A stretch of DNA of 17,032 nt, taken from assembly GCA_946056455.1 (NCBI GenBank), contig CAMGJS010000004.1, positions 1-17,032 of the forward strand. The letters are read 5' to 3'. The notes beneath the pieces were generated by a model. That model saw only the letters and a list, made by a program, of their open reading frames with translations, made no database searches and was not told the origin of the DNA. The stretch comes from an uncultured Clostridia bacterium (GTDB lineage Bacteria > Bacillota > Clostridia > Oscillospirales > Ruminococcaceae). Positions 1 through 6,119 of this stretch are shown in pieces (positions within the stretch are counted from its first letter, which is position 1; each line of letters opens with the position of its first letter). The translations under genes and the position numbers were made by a program.

Positions 1-1
1 T

Positions 2-39
2 AAAAAGCTCTTGCAAACGCCTTTTGCAAGAACGCTTTT
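2..39 (-). terminator. Rho-independent terminator of the major pilin gene
   Basis: Read on the minus strand, a 9-bp stem (TCTTGCAAA with TTTGCAAGA, loop AGGCG) is extended by AAAAGC pairing with GCTTTT and is followed by a run of five T. It begins about 10 bases after the pilin stop codon. Stem, position and T-run all fit an intrinsic terminator that ends a single-gene pilin transcript. Confidence 0.85.
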
Positions 40-48
40 CCGTGAAAA

Positions 49-747
49 TTAGTTATAGAAACTCTGCATGGGATAACAGCCGACTACGTTAAAATCAAGT
101 CGTGCTCTTTCGGTATTGTTCTGTTGCTGATAAACATCGGTATAGTAACCGTCATTATCTCCGCTCAGATTATTCAAAAAATAATTTTGAAGCTGAACAT
201 CGTCCTCAGTATAAAGAACATATTCAACGGTGTAAGTCGACACATTCACCTTTGCCATCCACGAGGGATTATAGGTAATATTCGCGTTGTTTCTTTTTGT
301 GTAAATCGAATTTACCGCATCGTGCATATCAAAGTCAACTACTCCGCCTCTGCCGTCTACTACTGCAGAATCAACCGAAATTACAGTGCCTGAACTATCT
401 CTGACATGACGACAGATACCAAGATTAGCCTCAATCTTACCTGTGTTTTCAAAATTACCGATGTATATGTATGTATCGGAGTCTACTCTCTTGACACCGC
501 CTATGCCTTCAACGCTTGAACCCGTAGAGTCGATTGTCTTGTGGCACTCAGCGTCATACTGATTGAGCTTGATTTGCAAAGCTCTGTAAACAGCTTCAGC
601 TTTTGCATTAGCGTCGTCGTACTTTTTGTCTCTTAAAAAAGCGCCGACCGCTATTACTAAGGTTGCAGTCAGAACAGCTATAATAGCCATTACTATTATC
701 AGCTCGACAAAAGTAAAGCCCTTTGCCGATTTGCGTATTGACTTCAT
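49..747 (-). CDS. pilA: Type IV major pilin candidate (prepilin, 232 aa)
   Basis: This is a class III (type IV) prepilin. A short basic leader ends in Lys-Gly at residues 9-10, followed by FTFVE with Glu at mature position +5 and a hydrophobic helix to about residue 36, the form recognised by PilD. The remaining ~195 residues should be the globular pilin head; Cys68, Cys112 and Cys224 could include a disulfide pair. The start has a GGAGG site 9 bases upstream. The gene stands alone with a near-perfect sigma-A promoter and its own terminator, which suits a highly expressed major subunit, so I call it pilA. It could instead be a minor pilin if another major pilin exists elsewhere. The head shows no other family signature I recognise. 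Confidence 0.82.
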   Translation of the reverse strand: MKSIRKSAKGFTFVELIIVMAIIAVLTATLVIAVGAFLRDKKYDDANAKAEAVYRALQIKLNQYDAECHKTIDSTGSSVEGIGGVKRVDSDTYIYIGNFENTGKIEANLGICRHVRDSSGTVISVDSAVVDGRGGVVDFDMHDAVNSIYTKRNNANITYNPSWMAKVNVSTYTVEYVLYTEDDVQLQNYFLNNLSGDNDGYYTDVYQQQNNTERARLDFNVVGCYPMQSFYN

Positions 748-765
748 TCCTTATAACCTCCAACC

Positions 766-783
766 TTCAAATGTTAATTTGAA
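766..783 (-). promoter_or_regulatory. Small hairpin just upstream of the pilin ribosome binding site
   Basis: A perfect 7-bp inverted repeat (TTCAAAT / ATTTGAA) with a four-base loop lies four bases before the GGAGG Shine-Dalgarno (757-761) in the predicted pilin leader. It is AT-rich and so weak. It may shape ribosome access or 5' stability; that role is inference. Confidence 0.35.
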
Positions 784-812
784 CTATTTGGTTAGCTCCT
801 GACTGTAACTAT

Positions 813-841
813 ATTATAATCAGTCATTCACATATTGTCAA
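813..841 (-). promoter_or_regulatory. Consensus sigma-A promoter of the major pilin gene
   Basis: On the minus strand an exact TTGACA (-35, 836-841) and exact TATAAT (-10, 813-818) are separated by exactly 17 bases. The predicted start is near 806, giving a leader of about 59 bases before the pilin ATG at 747. This is the strongest promoter visible in the window and fits abundant pilin expression. Confidence 0.88.
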
Positions 842-988
842 TAGTTTTTTTAAAAATTTTTTAACAAAATCTTAATTTTGTATATTTTTTCTCTTAAACA
901 GCCGTTTGCAAAGGGTTTTCCGTCAAATTATACAAGTTTTGTTCATAATTTGTTTACCCTTAATGTAACCTTACTGTAACCGAGACAA

Positions 989-1029
989 GTCCGTCACCTC
1001 TTCCAAATTTGGTGGAAAAGGTGACGAAC
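989..1029 (-). other. Long hairpin downstream of pilT
   Basis: A 17-bp stem with two G-U pairs in the minus-strand transcript and a seven-base loop starts a few bases after the pilT stop codon. It is not followed by a clear T-run on either strand, so it is not a textbook intrinsic terminator. It may protect the 3' end of the pilB-pilT message or be a U-poor terminator. The structure is plain in the sequence; the role is not. Confidence 0.6.
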
Positions 1030-1035
1030 AGCTTA

Positions 1036-2115
1036 TTAAAGGTCGTAGCGATTGCCCATAAATCTCTGAAGGTCAACACGGCTCGCACATCTTTCGATAG
1101 CGCTGTCGATTGTAATTGTTCCGTCGTTGACAAGCTTTGCAAGCGACTGGTCAAGACACATCATACCCTGAGCCTTACCCGTCTGGATAGCGGATGGAAT
1201 CATATGAGTCTTTCCGTCACGAACCATCGCCGAAATAGCGTCTGTTGCTGAGAGAATTTCTGTTGCCGCTACTCGTCCTTCCCCGTCAGAGGTGGGAACG
1301 AGAGTCTGGGTCATAATGCCGACAAGAGTTGCGGCAAGCTGTGTTCTTATCTGTGACTGCTGGTGAGCAGGGAAAACGTCGATGATACGGTTAACGGTAT
1401 CTGCCGCAGAGGTTGTATGAAGTGTTGACATAACCAAGTGTCCTGTTTCGGCGGCGGTTACTGCTGCTGTGATTGTTTCAAAGTCACGCATTTCTCCTAC
1501 GAGGATAACATCGGGGTCTTCACGGAGTGCGGCACGGAGAGCTCCCGCAAAGGAGTCAACATCGGCGCCGACTTCACGCTGGTTAATCATACAGCGTTTA
1601 TGCTCGTGAACATACTCGATAGGGTCCTCAATGGTGATAACATGAGCGCTTCTGTGGTCGTTGACATAGTCAATCATAGCGGCAAGGGAGGTTGACTTAC
1701 CTGAACCCGTAGGTCCCGTTACGAGAATAAGTCCACGGGGACGCATAACGAATTCTGCAACAACGGGCGGAAGGTTAAGGTCTTTAAGTGTGGGGATGTC
1801 GTTGCGGAGAAGTCTTATTGCGATACCCGCCTGACCTCTCTGGTGATAAACATTGACACGGTGACGGTAGCCTGCTTTTGTAACATATGAAAAGTCGGTG
1901 TCGATAAATGCCTTGATGCTTTCAAGCTGACGGCTGTTGGTCATCTGTGCGGCTATTGCCATAATCGACTCGTTGGTCATATCGTCATAAGCGCTGAGCT
2001 TACGCAGAGAACCGTGAAGTCTGACTACGGGCGGAATGTTTGTTGTGAAGTGAAGGTCCGAGCAGCCAAGGTTTCTAACCTCGTCAAGCAAAGCGTCTAT
2101 ATTGATTGTTTGCAT
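1036..2115 (-). CDS. pilT: Type IV pilus retraction ATPase PilT
   Basis: A cytoplasmic hexameric ATPase that depolymerises the pilus for twitching or surface pulling. At 359 residues it has the usual PilT length. The N-terminal PAS-like domain contains the SDLHF segment (about 19-23). The RecA-like domain has Walker A GPTGSGKS (134-141), an Asp-box region near 160-170 and Walker B DPDVILVGE (200-208), then GHLVMSTLHT and a conserved histidine region. No Cys zinc motif is present, unlike PilB. It lies 35 bases after pilB and is probably co-transcribed with it. The ATG start is forced because no other start codon lies nearby; its AAGGA site is about 13 bases away, longer than usual, so translation may be modest. 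Its presence implies retractable pili. Confidence 0.95.
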   Translation of the reverse strand: MQTINIDALLDEVRNLGCSDLHFTTNIPPVVRLHGSLRKLSAYDDMTNESIMAIAAQMTNSRQLESIKAFIDTDFSYVTKAGYRHRVNVYHQRGQAGIAIRLLRNDIPTLKDLNLPPVVAEFVMRPRGLILVTGPTGSGKSTSLAAMIDYVNDHRSAHVITIEDPIEYVHEHKRCMINQREVGADVDSFAGALRAALREDPDVILVGEMRDFETITAAVTAAETGHLVMSTLHTTSAADTVNRIIDVFPAHQQSQIRTQLAATLVGIMTQTLVPTSDGEGRVAATEILSATDAISAMVRDGKTHMIPSAIQTGKAQGMMCLDQSLAKLVNDGTITIDSAIERCASRVDLQRFMGNRYDL

Positions 2116-2150
2116 ACTTAGTTCTACATCCTTTCGGAGAATATTTTAGA

Positions 2151-3839
2151 TTAGATAGAGAATGTTGTCTTAACGAGTTCGTCCATAGATGTTGTACCCT
2201 GCATAACGAGTTCGGCAACATTGTCACGAAGAAGTCTTGTACCCTTTGTCTTAGCCATTGCGGCAATCTGCTCAACAGTACCGTCGTTGGCGATAAGTGT
2301 TGCAAGCTCGCCGTCGCAGAGGATAATCTCGTGAATAGCGGTACGGCCTGCATAACCTGTGTTGTTGCACTTTGAGCATCCGCAGGGCTGATATATGGGA
2401 ACGGAATTTTCAATGCCGAGAAGTTCGTTTTCTCTTTCGTCGGACATTCTCATCTTCTTACATTCGGGGCAGAGAATCTTAACAAGTCGCTGTGCAATAA
2501 CGCCGATGAGCGAAGTAGCAACCATGTATGAAGCGATACCCATGTCGCAAAGACGGATAATTGTCGAAGCGGCGTCGTTTGTATGAAGTGTTGAAAGAAC
2601 AAGGTGTCCCGTGATAGCGGCTCTGATACCGATTTCTGCTGTTTCGGTATCACGCATCTCTCCTATCATTACTATGTCAGGGTCCTGACGGAGGATAGAA
2701 CGAAGGGCTGCGGCGAAGGTCATACCTGCCTTTGTGTTAACCTGACACTGGTTAACGCCGTCGATGTTCTTCTCGACAGGGTCCTCAACGGTAACGACGT
2801 TAACATTAGGTTTTGCAAGTTCGCCGAGTGCGGCGTAAAGGGTTGTTGACTTACCTGAACCCGTAGGTCCTGTTACAAGGATAACTCCGTGAGGGCAGGT
2901 AATCATCTTTTCAAACATTACATAGTTGTAGTCGGTCATACCAAGGTCGGTAATCTTTCTTACAGATACATCACCTGTTGAAAGGATACGGATAACTATC
3001 TTTTCGCCTGCTACCATCGGAAGTGATGATACACGGACATCGAGGGTAACTCCGTCTACTACCTGAGTGAAACGACCGTCCTGCGGGATACGCTTTTCGG
3101 CAATGTTCATTCCCGAAATAATCTTTACACGGGTCGAGAGCGAGTTATGTACAACATTTGAAACCTGCATCATTTCAACAAGTTCGCCGTCGACTCTGAC
3201 TCTTATTCTTGTGTAGTTCTTGAAAGGCTCGATATGAATATCCGATGCGCCCATTCTGAACGCATTTTCAACGATTGTTGTAGCAAGCTTAACGATAGGT
3301 GCGTTGTCGACACGCTCTGCCATATCTGCTTCTTCAACTGCGGCGATGTCTTCATCTGAGATAAACTGGTTTGTAACACTGTCGAGAACCGAGTCAACAT
3401 TCTGCATTGAGTAGTTCTTACCGATAGCCTTTGTTATCTGGTCCTTTGTTGCAAGAACGGGGATAACGTCCATACCTGTGATAACCTTGACATCCTCGAA
3501 AATATAGAAGTTTACGGGGTCGTTGGTAGCAACGGTAAGTCTTCTACCCTGAATATTGATAGCAATGATTGTATGCTTTTTAGCAAGTGATTCGGGGACT
3601 TTCTTAACAGCCTCGGGATTGATTTTATATTCGGAAAGGTCGACAAAGTCAACGCCCATTCTTTCAGCGAGAACCTTTGCAAATTCAACATCTGAAACGA
3701 AACCGAGTTCGATTACATAGTCACCGAAAAATTTACCGGGTGTACGGTTTTCCTTCTGTGCAGCCAGTACCTGAGCCAACTGCTCATCGGTAATAAGTCC
3801 CTTCTGCACCATATATTGTCCAACAGGAATGTTTTTCAT
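2151..3839 (-). CDS. pilB: Type IV pilus extension ATPase PilB (GspE family)
   Basis: The cytoplasmic ATPase that drives pilin polymerisation with PilC. The start at 3839 (562 aa) is chosen because GGAGGG sits 7 bases upstream; a longer reading from 3899 adds 20 unlikely residues. An N-terminal MshEN-type domain (about 1-145) carries two similar helical motifs (about 5-28 and 37-60); this domain binds c-di-GMP in some relatives, but here the first motif's usual Arg is Pro and the second motif's terminal Gln is Arg, so binding is uncertain. The ATPase core has Walker A GPTGSGKS (324-331), Walker B DPDIVMIGE (386-394), Arg-rich Asp-box segments and STLHTND. Paired cysteines 457/460 and 488/491 form the zinc site typical of PilB/GspE. 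It leads pilT and diverges from pilD. Confidence 0.95.
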   Translation of the reverse strand: MKNIPVGQYMVQKGLITDEQLAQVLAAQKENRTPGKFFGDYVIELGFVSDVEFAKVLAERMGVDFVDLSEYKINPEAVKKVPESLAKKHTIIAINIQGRRLTVATNDPVNFYIFEDVKVITGMDVIPVLATKDQITKAIGKNYSMQNVDSVLDSVTNQFISDEDIAAVEEADMAERVDNAPIVKLATTIVENAFRMGASDIHIEPFKNYTRIRVRVDGELVEMMQVSNVVHNSLSTRVKIISGMNIAEKRIPQDGRFTQVVDGVTLDVRVSSLPMVAGEKIVIRILSTGDVSVRKITDLGMTDYNYVMFEKMITCPHGVILVTGPTGSGKSTTLYAALGELAKPNVNVVTVEDPVEKNIDGVNQCQVNTKAGMTFAAALRSILRQDPDIVMIGEMRDTETAEIGIRAAITGHLVLSTLHTNDAASTIIRLCDMGIASYMVATSLIGVIAQRLVKILCPECKKMRMSDERENELLGIENSVPIYQPCGCSKCNNTGYAGRTAIHEIILCDGELATLIANDGTVEQIAAMAKTKGTRLLRDNVAELVMQGTTSMDELVKTTFSI

Positions 3840-3920
3840 AAATAGCCCTCCGTCAGTGTTTTTTTCTTCGAGGATACCCTCCAAAAATCTCTCACGCAAA
3901 GAGACTTTTGCAAGGTATTC

Positions 3921-3949
3921 TTGAAATTTGTGTTTTTTTGTGGTAAACT
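3921..3949 (+). promoter_or_regulatory. Promoter of pilD
   Basis: On the plus strand TTGAAA (3921-3926) and TAAACT (3944-3949) are 17 bases apart, matching sigma-A consensus at 5/6 and 4/6. The predicted start near 3957 leaves a leader of about 23 bases with an AGGGGG ribosome site before the pilD ATG. I could not identify a convincing divergent promoter for pilB in the same gap. Confidence 0.65.
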
Positions 3950-3979
3950 TAATTTAAAATAAATTTAGGGGGATTAAAA

Positions 3980-4792
3980 ATGCTTATCTCAGAAGCGCAA
4001 TATTATCTTCTTCGCCCAAGCTACATATTCGACTCGCCCGTGATGTCAGCAATATTTATTGTGATGACCTTTATCTTCGGAGCGTGTGTCGGAAGCTTTT
4101 TAAATGTATGTATCATAAGGATACCGCGGGGAGAATCTCTTGTCAAGAAAAGCTCGCACTGTATGACCTGCGGCGAACCGATTAAGTGGTACGACTTAAT
4201 ACCCATACTCAGCTGGATTATCCTTGGCGGAAAATGCCGCGGTTGCAAGGAAAAAATCTCGGGCAGGTATGCGCTCGTTGAAAGCCTTATGGGAATAATT
4301 GCGGTGACCGCTCTTTTAAGGTACGGTCTTTCATTCGGGTTTATAATAAATATAGTATACTTTGCTTTGCTTGTTGTTATAGGCTTTACCGACTGGGACA
4401 CCCAGGAAATGCTCGTTATGGAGCTTATAGGGATTGCAATTCTCGCTGTACCGTCGTTTATCTTAACACCGTCCGCAACGCTTGTTGAAAGACTGATAGG
4501 TATCTTTGTTATCAGCGTTCCCTTCCTCATCATTGCGCTTGTTACAAAGGGTATCGGAATGGGCGATGTTATCTTAATGGCTTGTGCGGGAGCTTATCTG
4601 GGATACAAGGCGGTAATCGTTTCAGCCTTTATCGGAATAATCACTGCCGCCGTTGCGGGAATTATTGTAAAGCTTGTCACAAAGAATTCAAAGTTTGCGT
4701 TTGGTCCTTGGCTTTGCATCGGACTTTACTTCGGAGCAATGTTCGGAACGGAAATCTTTAACTGGTATCTTTCGTTTTTAAGACCGAACTAA
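3980..4792 (+). CDS. pilD: Prepilin peptidase / N-methyltransferase PilD
   Basis: A polytopic inner-membrane aspartic peptidase (A24 family) that cleaves prepilin leaders after Gly and, in full-length members, N-methylates the new N-terminus. At 270 residues it is the bifunctional long form: the cytoplasmic domain carries CxxC pairs at 61-64 and 86-89, the zinc site needed for the methylating form. Catalytic Asp candidates are in FTDWD (138/140) and the invariant GMGD (196). About seven or eight hydrophobic segments are visible. AGGGGG lies about 6 bases before the ATG. It is the only plus-strand gene here, divergent from pilB and convergent with the minor-pilin operon, and would process all the prepilins in this window. 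Confidence 0.95.
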   Translation: MLISEAQYYLLRPSYIFDSPVMSAIFIVMTFIFGACVGSFLNVCIIRIPRGESLVKKSSHCMTCGEPIKWYDLIPILSWIILGGKCRGCKEKISGRYALVESLMGIIAVTALLRYGLSFGFIINIVYFALLVVIGFTDWDTQEMLVMELIGIAILAVPSFILTPSATLVERLIGIFVISVPFLIIALVTKGIGMGDVILMACAGAYLGYKAVIVSAFIGIITAAVAGIIVKLVTKNSKFAFGPWLCIGLYFGAMFGTEIFNWYLSFLRPN

Positions 4793-4808
4793 AAGGAAAA
4801 AGAAATAT

Positions 4809-4838
4809 AAGGCGGTCGGGCAGTCGCTCGACCGCCTT
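4809..4838. terminator. Bidirectional terminator between pilD and the minor-pilin operon
   Basis: A perfect 10-bp GC-rich stem (AAGGCGGTCG / CGACCGCCTT, ten-base loop) lies between the convergent stop codons of pilD (4792) and the last minor pilin (4850). T-rich sequence follows on both strands (TTTATTATTT on plus, TTATATTTC on minus). It probably ends transcription from both sides. Confidence 0.85.
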
Positions 4839-4849
4839 TATTATTTCTG

Positions 4850-5704
4850 TTAATCGGGAACTGTGTAATAGATAATGATGTTATAACCGGGATTATCAAC
4901 GATAAAGTTTACACCGGCATTTCCCAAAGAAGCTCTCGCTCCTATCGATGCATCTATAGGAGACTTCCAGCCGCGGTCATTTGTGCCGTCGTTCCACAGT
5001 GTTCCGAAATTGGGAGTGTTGATGAATCTTATGCCTTCTTCGGCGTAATTTGCAATAACATCGTTAAACGGATATGCCTTTATCTCTTCTCTTGTATGGT
5101 CTCTCATAGCTGCGAGCATAATTCCAACATCAAGAGAGTCCATTTTTTCATACTGCTTAGGGTCAAATGCGTAAATTGTATACTTGATGTCTCCCGCCGC
5201 CATATGATCTACGCCTGCGGTGTTTTCAAGGTTTACAAAATAGCTTCCGTCGCCGTAGAATGCTTCTCCTCCGACAAGCCACATTTTTCTTGTGCCGTCA
5301 ACATAGGCAGACTTATAAATTCTGCCCGTCGCCTCGACTCCGCTGTTGGTAGTAAAATCATCTGCCCATGAGGAAGAAGCGGGGAGCTTGTTTATAATTC
5401 CAAGAACCTGAAGCTTATTTTCATCGACCTGCATTTCGTCTGCAACAATATCAAGCCATGTACCTGACATTCCATAAATATCAGCATCATAAATTACACA
5501 GATTTTATCTGCATATTTGAGGTTTTCGTCAATTACAGCCGCCATTCCGTCCATAACATAACGATCCTCGGTGTATCGTGTTGTATCCGCAAAAACCTGT
5601 GAGATGGGCTTCATTATAAGTCCTACCATAAGCATGAGAGCCGTCATAAGAGCCATTACTATTATAAGCTCGACAAGGGTAAAGCCTTTAAGTTTTTTCT
5701 TCAT
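4850..5704 (-). CDS. Minor pilin, PilW/GspJ-like (prepilin, 284 aa)
   Basis: A prepilin with a basic leader ending at Gly7, then FTLVE with Glu at mature +5, and a hydrophobic helix to about residue 30 (LIIVMALMTALMLMVGLIM). The head of roughly 250 residues is larger than a typical major pilin. This size and its place last in a run of three pilin genes resemble PilW/GspJ, a core tip-complex subunit; I infer this from size and order, not from recognised head motifs. GAGG five bases before the ATG supports the start. It follows the PilV/GspI-like gene by 15 bases and is the last gene of the pilC operon before the terminator. It should be cleaved by PilD and sit at or near the pilus tip. Confidence 0.8.
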   Translation of the reverse strand: MKKKLKGFTLVELIIVMALMTALMLMVGLIMKPISQVFADTTRYTEDRYVMDGMAAVIDENLKYADKICVIYDADIYGMSGTWLDIVADEMQVDENKLQVLGIINKLPASSSWADDFTTNSGVEATGRIYKSAYVDGTRKMWLVGGEAFYGDGSYFVNLENTAGVDHMAAGDIKYTIYAFDPKQYEKMDSLDVGIMLAAMRDHTREEIKAYPFNDVIANYAEEGIRFINTPNFGTLWNDGTNDRGWKSPIDASIGARASLGNAGVNFIVDNPGYNIIIYYTVPD

Positions 5705-5719
5705 AATGACCTCACCGCC

Positions 5720-6103
5720 TTACGCTCCCGCACGGAACACTCTTGTGTTCGGCGCGTTTTCATAGAAATTCGAGTCGGGACTTTCTGTTCTGTTTGCAGA
5801 AACGCCGCTGTCGTAAATCTTGTCGCCCTCTATTGTGACAACATCGACCTTATTGAGCGTCATTCCGTTAAGAGTTATCTGCTGATTTGCGGCAACCTTA
5901 TCGTAGCCCGATTCAGCCGATACTGCAGCCGCATCGGCGAGATAACCGTGGTTATTCGCCTTCTGCGTTGTATACTGACTGTCTTTCATGATTGAAGATG
6001 ACATCTGGATAACCATTACAACAACGAGTGACATTATCGAAAATACAGCAAGTGCAACTATTATTTCGACAAGGGTAAAGCCCTTGAGTTTCTTTTTTAA
6101 CAT
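5720..6103 (-). CDS. Minor pilin, PilV/GspI-like (prepilin, 127 aa)
   Basis: A short prepilin: leader ending in Lys-Gly at residue 8, FTLVE with Glu at +5, and a hydrophobic helix (IIVALAVFSIMSLVVVMVIQM) to about residue 30. The head is only ~90 residues. Length and position, between the large PilK-like and the PilW/GspJ-like genes, match PilV/GspI, the hub of the I-J-K tip complex in type II secretion and T4P relatives; that assignment is inference from size and order. GGAGG nine bases upstream supports the ATG. Gaps of 16 and 15 bases to its neighbours indicate a tight operon. Confidence 0.82.
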   Translation of the reverse strand: MLKKKLKGFTLVEIIVALAVFSIMSLVVVMVIQMSSSIMKDSQYTTQKANNHGYLADAAAVSAESGYDKVAANQQITLNGMTLNKVDVVTIEGDKIYDSGVSANRTESPDSNFYENAPNTRVFRAGA

Positions 6104-6119
6104 AAAGCCTTACCTCCTC

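Noticed and set aside
960..1251. Short open frames on both strands around the end of pilT
   Set aside because: They overlap pilT or its downstream hairpin, lack ribosome sites and give no recognisable protein.
3840..3899. A 20-residue N-terminal extension of PilB from an ATG at 3899
   Set aside because: The internal ATG at 3839 has GGAGGG at good spacing and begins exactly where the family's N-terminal domain begins; the extension resembles leader sequence.
4021..4533. A 170-codon open frame on the minus strand opposite pilD
   Set aside because: It lies wholly antisense to pilD, whose CxxC and aspartate motifs, ribosome site and promoter are clear; the antisense product has no recognisable domain. 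It is a shadow of coding bias.
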